Positions 49,901-61,099 of a stretch of DNA of 64,000 nucleotides are shown in pieces. Source of the DNA: Nematostella vectensis (taxonomy: Eukaryota > Cnidaria > Anthozoa > Actiniaria > Edwardsiidae); NCBI RefSeq assembly GCF_932526225.1, contig NC_064037.1:1984001-2048000 (forward strand), given 5' to 3'. A model generated the notes under the pieces. The model searched no databases, was not told the DNA's origin, and saw only the letters and a program-made list of their open reading frames with translations. Made by a program: the position numbers and the translations under genes. Each line of letters opens with the position of its first letter. The first letter of the stretch is position 1.

Positions 49901-50952
49901 GCAGGATAAAATGGCGCCAAACAGGATCATCTTGCCGATGCGGGGGTCGACAGGAAGTGAGGCCAAGTGATAACCCAGAGGTGTCAGGTTCTCTTTGGTG
50001 TCTAGAGCATTCTAGGAAAATTTAAAACACAGGAATCATGATTATTCTGTGAAAGCGTCTAGAGCATTCTAAAAACAATGCAAACACAGGAATCCCAATT
50101 ACTCTGAGAAAGAGTCTAGAGCATTCTAAAAACAATACAAACACAGGAATCCCGATTACTCTGGGACAAAGTCTAGAGCGTTCTTGGAACAATGCAAACA
50201 CAGGAATCCCGATTACTCTGGGACAAAGTCTAGAGCATTCTTGGAACAATGCAAACACAGGAATCCCGATTACTCTAGGACAAAGTCTAGAGCGTTCTGG
50301 AAACAATGCAAACACAGGAATCCTGATTAGTCTGGGGCGAAGTCTAGAGCATTCTGGAAACAATGCAAACACAGGAACCCAGATTAGTCTGGGGCGAAGT
50401 CTAGAGCATTCTGGGAACAATGCAAATACAGGAATCCCGACTACTTTAGGAAGGCTGGTAGGGTCTCTGTTGTGCATGCTGAATGATGACATTACTACAT
50501 ATAATAATACACATAAAATACACATAAATATGATCAGTCCATGACATGTAGTAGTTACAAAGCCTTGAAAATATAACAAAATATCCTGGGACTTACAAGT
50601 TGTGCAAGGACATCTAAGGCGTTTTGCACAGCAAGTGGCTCGGGGGGCTGTAAGGCTTTAGACAAAAATTCCCTGACCATTCCAAGCTTCAAAATCTAGT
50701 GGCAAAATAAATCCAAAATTTTGTAACTATATCCCTCACTATCACCATTAAGTAATTATCACGATCACCTTTATTATCATTATCAAAACCATCATTACCA
50801 TAATCTCCATCAACAAACATTATCACTGTTTCTATTATAATCACCACTAACATCACAATCATAACCACTATCTCATTACAAAACCTACAATATGATTGTA
50901 ATCACAATCACTATAATAGCACAACCTTCTCCACCTCATCATTTCAATTATT

Positions 50953-51015
<63 letters not shown>

Positions 51016-54000
51016 GTCATCATCATCACATCACTACCACAGTCTTTTTTGCGGCTGCGTTTGTAAACCGCTTATCAGATAAGCCTGTGCAACAAGCATG
51101 AAACATTGTGTGACCCAAAATCTTTGTGCAGTCAAACCCTTTGCTTGGCCAAATTTTCACTGAAACTCATGGAAACACTTTCTACAAAGGCTATTTTTGT
51201 TTTTTGTTTTTCACCTTTATCTGTAGACACAGCTCTTCAAGAGGGGTGCGTAGCATCTCTGGCAGCTGGTAGTCAATAAAAGACTGCGCCTGCAGCTGAG
51301 TGAAGAGATGGAAACAGTAGCCAGGCTGTACCCTGCCATAGACAAAGGGACATAATTTGTTCTATAGGAATAATGGAGTATCTAATATAGATTGTTTGAA
51401 ACAATCATGGTATCATGTGTTACGCAGCTGTTTTAACATACAAAAAACTCAGTGAATATTAATAAACACCAGGCAAAGCATGCAAGCAGGTCATATGCCA
51501 GATATACCTGCCAGCCCTTCCTCGCCTCTGCCGTGATGATGCGGTGCTGATCCACACAGGCATCAGACAGGAGATCTTACGACTTGCATCATATGACTAA
51601 CAAGGGATATTAAACACACATTGTAAGCCTAAAGAGGGGTATTAAACACACATTGTAAGACTAAAGAGGGGTATTAAACACACATTGTAAGACTAAAGAG
51701 GGGTATTAAACACACATTGAAAGACTAAAGAGGGGTATTAAACACACATTGTAAGACTAAAGAGGGGTATTAAACACACATTGTAAGACTAAAGAGGGGT
51801 ATTAAACACAACATCAAGCAATGCAACATGAGTAATGGTAATTTACTGTCATGACAGATATGGACATTATCCGAATTGATAGAAAAAAAGGACAAATACT
51901 GAATGAACTGAATTGCAACCAGAGTCACTTCATCATAATTTGAAAGTCATTTCAAAGCTCAACTGACCTTTTCTTTCACCTTGCCACAGTCAACAACAAA
52001 GACAACATCATCAATGGTAATGCTATGGAATAGAGAACACTCTGTAATAAACTAGGATTACAAGGGCCTGAAAGCAAATGTTACTGAATATTGTGACATA
52101 TTCAACCCTTATTTTGTTATAAAAAGCTCATTCAAAACAGTTAATTACTGCTGAACAATCTTTTACTGAGGTTCCTTTATTAACCTACTGGTTCTATTTT
52201 TTTAATTTGTAACCTTCTGGTTCTATTTTTTAATCTACTGGTTCCATATTTTCATTCAGTTTAAAAATAGCCTGAGTTTTAATTCCCAACCAAAATATGG
52301 ATTAAAAGGAAATTCAAAAGAGAGTGGTATACCTGGTCTCTGCGATGTTTGTAGCAATCACAATCTTTCTCACCCCAAGTGGAGGGCGGTCAAAAACCTG
52401 CCAAGAGCCATATCGACAAATGAATATAACTGCATACTAACTTGGCATCATTCAATGATTTTAACTCAAAGGGATTGTGGGATACCTGTCGCTGGTTGGC
52501 TGTCGGCATTAGAGAATGCAGTGGAATTAGAAGGCATTTATCTGCAGTAGAAACCCATCATTCAGCTCAAGCAATAGTTAGTTATAATTATACATCAGCT
52601 CAGATGGGCTTAATCATGCTGCTTCAAATTATGATAATAATTGTTTTGTATTTCCAAAGATTTCATGATAATATTTCAGTTTAAATTGATATAAGCTAAC
52701 CTGATGGTAAAGTCCTCTTCAAGTTCTCATGCAGTTTGCTGATGTCTTCCCAGCCAGGCATGAACACTAGAATAGCACCTGCCTAAACAAAAACATTTTA
52801 ACCTGTCAATTAGAACAGCACTTGACGCTAGCTGAGATATATTTATAATCAGTACTTAAATATTTAAACTAAAAAAATAAACTTTTGAAAGTATAAATTA
52901 GCACATTTTACAGCATAAATAAGCTCATTTGTGACGACTCACGCGAAAACGTACCTTAGGGTTTTCCGCGCGTTTGACCAAAATCGCGCCCGTTTCGCGG
53001 AAAGCGTGCGGCCTTCGCAGAATGCTCGCGCTTTTCTCGCGGAATGCTCGCCCATGTTATTTATGATTCTATATATTATTTAAACCATGGCTTCTAGCGA
53101 ACCAACCAAGGCTTCGAGCGAAACATCTTCCGACTGATGTCGAACTGTCAGAGTCAATATCAAGCTATCCCTCAAGAGACGATTGGTAATAGCGCTATTG
53201 TCTTGATGTAGCATCGTAGCGACTTTGCCATTCGATTCCCTTGCTAGCACTCGAGATCTCAACGAAACCAAACTCAAATACTTGCATTATTGTGTCTGAA
53301 TACTATTCAGATGTTTACTTCTATCCTAAAAGAGGCTTTTTCTAACGTATAGACCTCATTAGATGTCTATCGCGTTTCACCGACTTTGAAAATCGAAAGA
53401 TTCAGCCCTTTTGCCGATTGACTCAACGACGAAAGGCTTGTGTCCGTTTTGCAAAAGCTCGCGCCTGACTCGTGGAGCGCTCGCGCCTATCTCGCGGGAC
53501 GCTCGCGCCTATCTCGTGGAAAGCTTGCGCCTATCTCGCGGAATGCTCGCGCTTATCTCGCGGAATGCTTGCGCTTATTTCGCGGAATGCTCGCGCCCGT
53601 TTCGCGGAACGCTCGCTCCCATTTCGCGGCTTAATTCGCGGAATTAAGAAGCTCTAAGGTACGTTTTCGCGTGAGTCTTTACATTTTACAGAATAAATAA
53701 GCACATTTAACAGCATAAATAAGTACATTTTACAACATAAATAAGCACGTTTACAGCATAAACAAACACACCTCCATGTTCAGGCAGATGTACTTGATAA
53801 GCTTGACTGCAAGGTCAAAGTCTATCTGGTCCAGGTCCATGTTCTCCATTGTTTCAATGGTTGATCCATGAAACCTAGGCAGAAACAAATTAGACACAAT
53901 AAACAAACTCCAGAGATATACAGTTGGCACTGTTAACTCAAGCTATCATGGTAGATTCTTATACATGAGTAAATAGAATATTCACCTATTTCTTATTGAG

Positions 54001-57000
54001 CCAATGTAATTCCTCCATTTGACCTCCTCTTCCTCTTCCTCTGCCTCATCACCTATTCCTATCTTCTGGGCTCTTCGGTCCTTGTATGGGCTTTTCCTTC
54101 TAGTGTACTTTTGCCACTTGGGGCCATGCCCTCCTCTCCCTCTTCTGTTCCCAAAGCTACTACGACCGGATCGAGTAACCTGGTATCTACAATTGACAGT
54201 ATGCCACCTCTTGATTATCATCATTACTTTTAAGTAACTTTAATTGGAGGGGTCGAATGGGGTTTACGCTTGTTGTGGATCATATGCATTTTCTGTGTTA
54301 ATATTTTTGTATCTGTGACAGGGTCACTAGGCGTATATTTTATTCCATATTCTCTAGATTTTGTTGTAATCATTTTGTGGTATTTTTTGGGGTGCAGCTT
54401 ACTAAACGGTTAGGAATGTAGTTCCATGTTGTTAAATAGATGAACGCAAGCTACACTCGCCTGCGAAAATGTGATTAATGGGCGCAGTATTTGATCAACT
54501 TCTTTTCGGTAAAGTAATTTTGATTTTTGATACAATTATCACTAGAGATAAGCGACACAAGTGCAGGACATCCCTGCTGCCCATTATAATAAGGAAAAGG
54601 CGTATATTGAAAACAAGTTGTAGAATCTGAAGAATATTTTCCCACGCAGGATCGTGTCGTACAAATTGGGGTCGCATTCAGCTAGCTTTTCAGTTGTGTT
54701 TGAGTTACTACATTGGAATGGTTTCAACTTGGATTTGTTGGAGAAGACTAAAGAATGACTGCTCAAGGTAGACTTTATTCTTGTTCACGTTTATTGTACA
54801 TTAAGTGTGTGTGCTGAAGTCAGTGATTTCAATAAATTTGCCTAAAGAGAATCCTTGGATCTTCCTCGTTTCTGCGCGACCGCCGTGCCCTCATCCTGTT
54901 ACATATCTTTCCATGTTAGAGTGTCTAGTTGCATAAATAATGGAAACAAAGTTGCTTTCCACACCTTGTCATTTCAATGATTTCTTCAATATAGAACTCT
55001 TTGACAGGATATGTAAATCCAGGAATGTGCAGCATTGGGCATTTACCTGCAATACAGCAATAAGACTTTAAATGTGGCAACACCAATATATAGTCATGCC
55101 ATTCTCTACTCTATACTGTTCTCTTACTCAGTCTTTGCTGTACATCAATCACTGCTTACCAAAATAGGTAGAGAAAATCTCTGCATTCAACGTTGCACTC
55201 ATCAAAACCAATTTAAGGTCAGGCCTGCAGAGAAATACATAGAACTATTTAACCAAATTAAAAGTTGGTAAAAAATAAAAAATTATAGATTGGTTACATA
55301 ATATAATAGACTGAACCTTTTTAACAGAAATAGATGAGAACTAAAACCCACAAATCTACCTCCTGCTATAAACAGAGACGGCTCCCCCCCCCCCCCCCCC
55401 CCCGCCCCCTTAAGAGAATACTGGATCTGCCCGTCTTGTTGTGTTATCCAGGAGATGTCTCTCTAATGATGTGACTGACCGTCTAGGCAGCAAGTCTCTG
55501 ATGATGATCAGTAGAAAATCTGACATCAGGTCTCGTTCATGGATCTCATCAATTATAACATGGCTTGTGCTCTTCAAAAATCTGCAAGTAACAACAAAAA
55601 TGGGGAATGCAGTATTGAGTAGTGCATTCAACATTATCCTCAGGATACATTATTGTAGATAACAGAGCCTTGTCGTCAAAGTCTTGGACCTCATTATGAT
55701 AAATTATGATTGTGACGATGATGATTATTATCATTACTTACGGGTCTGACACCAGCCATCTCTGCAATACGCCAGTTGTGCAGTAGATGATGGACCCTCT
55801 GCTCCGTGGAAGCCTGCTTTCCAGTCGAATCTGGTATCCAACACTTCCACCACCACACTGCTCACCTCTCTCAATAGCCACACGTTCTGCAACCTATCAA
55901 CCATTGAGTCAATCAATCAATCAATCAACCAATCAATCAATCATAATTGTATCACTCACAGATATAGCACTTATTCTCCTCGGCTGTGTGCAAGCAATTC
56001 TGCAAAGGGAACCATTCCCACACTGAATGGCATCATCAAGAATAAATTGGGCAACCTGCGAAATAGACAAGAAGAACACAAATATAAAAGGCAATCTACT
56101 AAAACGTTTCCTAATACAAAAAATCTGACCTGAGTTGTTTTTCCACATCCTGTTTCGCCACTGATTACTACCACTTGATTCGTGGAAATCAGACCTAGAA
56201 TTTCCTATCAATTTTATAAAGCATGAAGTGGTTTGTGAAAGTCTCTAAAGTAAATGATATATTATTAAAGAAAACAGAAACTAACCTTTTTCATTTGATA
56301 TGATGGTAGTTTTTCTCTGAATTTCTGAAAAAAAATTGCTGATAACAATCAGTAAATTAAATAAGACCTTTTACATCAACTGTTTCATTTTCTCATATTT
56401 TGGTGCAAACACGATCTGACCTGCCTTGTGGTAGTATTGTCAGTGAGGAATAACTCTCACTCACAATAGTAACGTTTAGGGTGCATTCCAATATTTCCCT
56501 CAAGTCCAATAACATCAGCCCCAATATGATGATATTTCACTTAACATATTCATAAGCAGTCTTAAATAGCCAGAAATTTAATAAGTTTATAACATCACCT
56601 TCTTTGTATAAGCACCAAGATTGTGAGCATTAAATACCTGCATCCCATTGTACCCAGTGCCCCCAGTACCTACATTCCATTGTACCAAGTACCCCCAGTA
56701 CCTGAATTCCATTGTACCCAGTACCCCCAATACCTGCATTTCATTGTACCCAGTACCCCCAGTACCTGCATTCCATTGTACCCAGTACCCCCAATACCTG
56801 CATCCCATTGTACCCAGTACCCCAAGTACCTACATTCCATTGTACCTAGTACCCCCAGTACCTACATTCCATTGTACCCAGTACCCCCAGTACCTGCATT
56901 CCATTGTACTCAGTACCCCCAGTACCTACATTCCATTGTATCCAGTACCCCCAGTTCCTACATTCCATTGTACCCAGTACCCCCAGTACCTGCATTCCAT

Positions 57001-59610
57001 TGTACCCAGTACCCCCAGTACCTACATTCCATTGTCCCCAGTACCCCCAGTTCCTGCATTCCATTGTACCCAGTACCCCCAATACCTGCATTTCATTGTA
57101 CCCAGTACCCCCAGTACCTGCATTTCGTTGTACCCAGTGCTGGAATCCCTCATCAATTTCAGGTCTTTCAGAAATTCCTCATCAAGTTTGACATCCTTCC
57201 CAAGAGGAGAAAAGTCTTGGCGCGGTGAGGGTTGGGCTGGCCCTGCTTGCAAGCTTCCGATAATCTCATCAAGCTCACACAAAACATCCCCTTCCATTGC
57301 ATCATCATTAGTATAAAAGTTATTATCACCTGAAAGAAATTCATGACATAGAAATTTTAAATGTTAATGAAACAATTAAGCTAAGAGGGGGGGTTAGGGA
57401 ATTGAGGTAGGATAGGGTTGGATGGGGTAAGGGCCTGGAAGGCTGTGTATATGGAAAACAAAATAGAGACCAATTTGTGGATTTGTGGATTTTGTGGTGT
57501 ATTTCAGTTTGATGGCGCAGGAGGGCTAGACCCTCCCCGTCCACCGATGAAACATGACAAATTCTTGCAAATTGCTCTGGAATTTGACACCAAATCACCA
57601 TTGTTGTTTATAACAAATGTCTTTCCATTGAGAAACATTGATTAGAATTAGAATATTCTTACCAGAATTGAATAAAGCAGAGTCAGAACCTGCAGTTATT
57701 TCATTCCCAATCTCATCATCAAACAGATCCATGACACTATCACTAGCACCAAAACTTTTATCATAGAGTTTATTAACAATTTTTACTGTAGAAAATGTGC
57801 CTCTGCAGTCGTTAACAGCTAAAGCACTTGGGCCTTCAACAGCATCATCATGCCACTGTGATCTTCTTGGTGTCTGCCTCTCATCAAAGTTATCATAATT
57901 ATTATGATGCTTGAATTCTCTATCATGGTGTTTATCATGTCTCTGAGAATTGTTTCCAATAGTTCTTGAAAATCCCTTCAGATCAACCTTAGCCATATTA
58001 TTTGGATGGTCTGATGAGTAGTTACATGTGTCAGAATTGGAGTTCCATTGTTGTAAGTCATCCAGCAATCTGCCAATATTCTGTTCTTTTTGTTTGCTCA
58101 TAGTGACAACTGCCCGCTGGGAATTAATCATGCAAATGATTCAGCTCACCTACAGTAACTAACATTTGTCTTGTTAAATATAAAAGAGAGATCAGATACA
58201 TGGTCAATTGCAGTTGAAGACATAGCAAGGTCAAGTAATAAGAAAAACATGTTTATCGTCCTGATAAGATCAAAATAGGGAGCATGCGGCCCTTTTTATT
58301 TATATATTTTTTCTCTGTGGTTTATCAAAGATTTGTGGTCTGGTGAAAAAATCGTAAGAAAAGCCTTGAAACAGGAAGTCTACCTTTATTTTAGCTGCCA
58401 AGGCACTGCTAATGCAAAAAAATTTGAACTTCTGAGGAACAAACAATCAAAAAAGCAGGAGAAATAACTAAATAAAAAAAACTATTGATCCATCCCAAAA
58501 AAAGGATGCGGGCGCAGACGATAAACATGTCCTTTTTTACTTGGCCAAAGGCATCTCCATGCAGCCGTCAGACACCAGAGAAATAACCCTCGGCAAAAAG
58601 AGGAACACAAACTAACTAAACTCAAAGCTTATAACATTTTGACATTAATCCTTACCTCATCCAGTTCTCTCTTTTTCTTCTTCTCTTTGCTTTTAGATGC
58701 GTACCACAAACCAATGTCTTTTCCACTCAGCCCTGATGGATGCCTGCCCCGTCCCCCACGGCGGCCATCACCACTACCACGCCTTCCACCGCTGCCTCCG
58801 CCTAGGCCATAACGAACACCTAGTACATGGAGACATTATTAAATGTATGAGACCAACTTAGGAGCAGAACAAAGCAAGAGCTTGATTCCAGAAAGTTTTC
58901 GGGATACTTTTCCGGGTGAGGAAGAGTTTTTAGAGTTAATAAATAGATTGGCTAAATAATTATTGAATATAAAAAAAAATGTAGATTTGTCGAAGTCTGT
59001 AGACAACTGGTACCCCAAACACTGCTGTGGCATCTGCACTTTTCGAAAAAAAGACAAAGAACAAGTAGATAAAGTCTCATTTTGTAGCAAAACTTCCAAT
59101 ACCTTTGCAAAATTGTTTTTATATTTTTAAGGCGCACTGTTACAGCTAAATTTCAAATCATTTGACAGAAAAGAAACCCGATTGGCTGGTAGGGAATCCC
59201 ATAAAATGATGTTAGCCGTGATTGGCTCACTTCTTATCGGGCAGTGGAGGTTTCCTCAAGTGATGAGAACTCACTACAACTCGTCACAACTTGAAAATTG
59301 CTAGATTTAATCGCAAAAAAGCACCAAATTGGATATTTCAACTTGACTAGTTCAAGATAAATAGTTGATCTATAAATTCAGCTGAAAATATTAAGGAAAA
59401 ACATGGTTTTGTGTATTAATTTTCGCATTAAAAGTAATCCCCGGTAAGTTAACGGGAGCTCTTGAGCTTTATCGGGGGCTTACCGGGTGACTTTCGGGTT
59501 TTCAGGGACTTTTGAGAAACGACCCCCAGGCGCGTAAGTTTCTCCCTCTCAAAGCGAGTTAGCTAAATACAAAACAGACGTTCATACATTGACTTACCTC
59601 CTTTATGCAT
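34997..59610 (-). CDS. DHX36: DEIH-box RNA/G-quadruplex helicase DHX36 (RHAU), 29 coding exons
   Basis: Coding exons: 59598-59610, 58656-58819, 57663-58116, 57118-57329, 56286-56324, 56130-56204, 55960-56055, 55742-55893, 55480-55581, 55160-55224, 54965-55046, 53986-54186, 53772-53874, 52701-52782, 52486-52541, 52333-52397, 51968-52022, 51508-51596, 51215-51332, 50597-50695, 49838-50011, 49675-49761, 49419-49496, 45159-45258, 44611-44695, 39396-39519, 35912-36076, 35200-35346, 34997-35050. Every junction keeps phase; 1111 aa (human 1008). The N-terminus has a Gly/Arg-rich stretch and the RHAU-specific quadruplex-binding motif ([16 protein letters not shown], about 29-44). Then come Walker [14 protein letters not shown] (about 412), SAT, the QRRGRAGR motif VI (about 694-701), winged-helix and ratchet domains, and the OB region LLFFGG. 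Exon 12 carries an Arg/Glu-rich insert absent from human. DHX36 unwinds G-quadruplex DNA and RNA in nucleus and cytoplasm. Confidence 0.96.
35095..35197. repeat. Degenerate (CTGT)n microsatellite in the last DHX36 introns
   Basis: A TCTGTCTG-type simple repeat directly follows the donor of exon 28 and continues almost to the last exon. Confidence 0.85.
36077..39205. repeat. 49-bp minisatellite seeded on the acceptor of DHX36 exon 27
   Basis: About 64 copies. On the gene strand each unit has CCCCAACTCTCCCCGTCATAG followed by GTGTTCACTCAC, matching the authentic acceptor and exon start CCGTAG, GTGTTTATTCAC at 36076. Larger blocks are duplicated within it, for example 37183-37524 and 37574-37915. 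Many open frames here follow from the unit and are not genes. Confidence 0.95.
39665..44645. repeat. 49-bp minisatellite seeded on the donor of DHX36 exon 25, with 1722-bp higher-order duplication
   Basis: About 101 copies of 49 or 50 bp. On the gene strand the unit is the last 33 bases of exon 25 (codons for [10 protein letters not shown]), the donor GTAATAAT and a few intron bases. A block of about 35 units is present twice in succession: features at 40234, 40830 and 41021 recur at 41956, 42552 and 42743, each offset by exactly 1722 bp. Confidence 0.96.
44676..44759. repeat. 42-bp tandem duplication across the acceptor of DHX36 exon 25
   Basis: Two copies (44676-44717, 44718-44759) each contain the pyrimidine tract, CAG acceptor and first 20 bases of exon 25. 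Using the distal acceptor would add 14 codons in frame with no stop. Confidence 0.93.
44880..45175. repeat. 35-bp minisatellite over the donor of DHX36 exon 24
   Basis: About eight diverged copies. On the gene strand the unit reads AATCATAACGCAG then GTC and CCATCACAACCAACC; the authentic exon end is AATCACAACGCAG then GTC at 45159. Confidence 0.88.
45541..48999. mobile_element. 3.46-kb near-perfect palindromic (foldback) element in DHX36 intron 23
   Basis: Arms of about 1.7 kb mirror each other around position 47270, beginning AACAGTGATCAATTC at 45541 and ending with its complement at 48999. Mirror pairs such as 46221-46427 and 48112-48318 are identical in translation. The four bases ATGG precede the left end and follow the right end, a possible target duplication. 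Shorter inverted and direct repeats around AGCGCAGTCCTGCGCT recur inside. No transposase frame is visible. A head-to-head insertion of two copies of one element is the main alternative. Confidence 0.8.
49003..49412. repeat. 25-bp minisatellite next to the donor of DHX36 exon 23
   Basis: About 16 copies of GCTAGACAGACAGGACGACA plus five variable bases. The array starts within ten bases of the donor (exon end 49419) and stops at the palindromic element. Confidence 0.93.
50012..50445. repeat. 57-bp minisatellite seeded on the acceptor of DHX36 exon 21
   Basis: Eight copies at exact 57-bp spacing. On the gene strand each has GATTCCTGTGTTTGC, a T-rich tract, AG and AATGCTCTAGAC; the authentic exon 21 begins AATGCTCTAGACACC at 50011. 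Several copies keep an intact acceptor. Unit length divisible by three gives a 185-codon open frame that is not a gene. Confidence 0.94.
50950..51027. repeat. (CAT)n microsatellite in DHX36 intron 19
   Basis: More than twenty nearly uninterrupted ATC/CAT triplets with one G interruption. Confidence 0.97.
51598..51812. repeat. 32-bp minisatellite seeded on the acceptor of DHX36 exon 18
   Basis: Six to seven copies. On the gene strand the unit reads TTTAATACCCCTCTTTAG then TCTTACAATG; the authentic acceptor is TTTAATATCCCTTGTTAG then TCATATGATG at 51596. Confidence 0.92.
52936..53677. mobile_element. 742-bp inverted-repeat transposon (non-autonomous) in DHX36 intron 13
   Basis: Perfect 24-bp terminal repeats GACTCACGCGAAAACGTACC plus TTAG (52936-52959 and 53654-53677). 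The core has a 22-bp repeat of the TCGCGGAATGCTCGCGCC type at 53450-53635 and GC-rich text unlike the intron. It interrupts a run of ACAGCATAAATAAGCACATTT repeats present on both sides. Target duplication not resolved. No transposase. Confidence 0.85.
53680..53768. repeat. 22-bp AT-rich tandem repeat interrupted by the transposon
   Basis: Four copies of CATTTTACAGCATAAATAAG, with one to two further copies on the other side of the inserted element at about 52900-52930. Confidence 0.85.
56640..57117. repeat. 32-bp minisatellite seeded on the donor of DHX36 exon 4
   Basis: About 15 copies. On the gene strand each has GGGTACAATGGAATGCAG then GTACTGGGGG; the authentic exon end is GGGTACAACGAAATGCAG then GTACTGGGG at 57118. 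The distal end of the array supplies an AG before a 39-base open stretch (56599-56637) with a GTGATG donor. Confidence 0.95.
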
Positions 59611-59799
59611 CGCGAGGTCAGAGAACAGCGCACTTTATGTTTACTATGCCAACTTTTCTTTTGCGACACGAGAAGGGAAACGAATGATGTTTACATCCGC
59701 CATACTTGCGCCTGTAAGCAAATGTCAGTGGGTTACTGTTTGGTACCATGCTCCACTCTAGCGCGGCTTTTCTGCTGTACCGCTGACAGATGAGTAAAT
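59611..59799. promoter_or_regulatory. Putative bidirectional promoter of DHX36 and RFESD
   Basis: The two ATGs (DHX36 at 59610 minus, RFESD at 59800 plus) are only 189 bp apart and diverge. No TATA box is evident. Both promoters must lie here or overlap the first exons. Confidence 0.6.
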
Positions 59800-60516
59800 A
59801 TGGCGGATGAAAATGCATTGGAGTTCGTATTTATAGGGAAAAAACAAGAAATCGCACAGAGAAGAAAGGTTAAATGTTCCGTGATGGGGAGGGTAATTGC
59901 AGTATTTTTCGTTAATGATGGATTCCATGCACTGGACCATTATTGCTACCGTAAGTATTGTGGAATTCATTCAATATATTTAAAGTTATTTAAGTTAAGT
60001 AAGTATACAAATTTTCTATTAATGTTTGTTTTAAGATGCAGGTGGACCACTGTCTCTTGGAGACATCGAGGTAATGACACTTGTGATCTAGTTGAATCTA
60101 GTTGGATTTTCAAGTATTCAGCAAATTCTGAAGAAAGAAGATACCTTCGCTTGCTATGTTATCGTTTCTTCTGTTGTTTTGAATAAATGAAACGGGAAAA
60201 ACGTTTGTTGTTTGATATCATATTTTGTGTATTTTGTGTTTTTCAGGAGGTTGAAGGGAAGGCTTGCATAATATGCCCTTACCATAAATACAAGATAGTT
60301 CTAGAAACTGGTGAAGGACTCTACTATTCATTTAACCCAAAGGACTTCAGTAAACCTCCCAAGCTGTGCTCCAAGGGAGTAAAGCAGAGAACTCACCATG
60401 TAAGAGTGTCTGGAAATGATGTTTATGTGGCATTATCAGATACAAGTCAATCAAGAGACTCGGATTATTATTCCTCAGATGCTTTTAAAGCAACAAAGAA
60501 AAACATACTTAAGTAA
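59800..60516 (+). CDS. RFESD: Rieske [2Fe-2S] domain protein, three exons
   Basis: Exons 59800-59950, 60036-60070 and 60247-60516, phases 1 and 0, give 151 aa, close to the 157 aa of human RFESD. Cluster ligands are visible: the first Cys-x-His is made across the exon 1/2 junction (CYHAGGPL) and the second is CPYHKYK in exon 3. These bind a 2Fe-2S cluster, so an electron-transfer role is likely; the cellular function of RFESD is not established. The product starts MADENALEFVFIGKK, with no signal or membrane segment. AATAAA at 60863-60868 is a probable poly(A) signal. Confidence 0.92.
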
Positions 60517-61099
60517 AAAAAAAATAGTTTTTTTTTAAAAAATTTATTATATCCCTTCTCCAGAATCCCAGGCCTGTCAGTTGTTTATACACCACTCATA
60601 GCTTGCCGAGATATTTGATGATGAAAATACAGGACTGTTTGAACAGCTTGTTAAAGTCGCCATGGCAGTGGTATCGTAACACATGGCTGCATTGTCTTTT
60701 ATTGTGTACAGGGCATCGTCCTTGGGTACCAAGGGCCTTGAGGTCAGCAGAACAGGGTGACATAATGAGAAGGTGGAAGGGGAGGGAGATGCCCCAGGAG
60801 TCTATTCTATAAAAGCCAGTTTTAAAAAGGGTGCTAAATCCATTTAGGAATAAGAAATAAGGAATAAAGTTCTTGAAGGAAATAGAATAAGTTGTTCTGT
60901 GAGGGAGAAAGGTGACATCAAAAGAAAATGACATCAATTTTAAGTTATTTATTCAAAGTTATTCCAAACCGTTATCAAAATATGGTCATATCCAGCCCAA
61001 AAAAGTTTGTTAGTTATTTATTGAGGCTGTTTGATGTAATAAAGTACTCTTATGGTATTACTAAGTAGACGCCTTAGCCGTTGGTATTAGCACAATATT
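60517..61099. other. Convergent 3' flanks of RFESD and the LIM gene
   Basis: Sense AATAAA at 60863-60868 and antisense AATAAA (TTTATT at 61017-61022) suit the two convergent genes. No other gene is seen. Confidence 0.5.

Noticed and set aside
50022-50579. 185-codon minus-strand repeat frame
   Set aside because: 57-bp array in DHX36 intron 20; out of register with the coding exons.
53411-53657. [12 protein letters not shown]-type repeat frames
   Set aside because: Core of the inverted-repeat transposon; open in all three frames, no protein signature.
56623-57316. Plus-strand frames of 201 and 222 codons rich in Tyr/Pro/Cys
   Set aside because: A 32-bp array is open in several frames at once; it lies antisense to DHX36 exon 4 and its intron.
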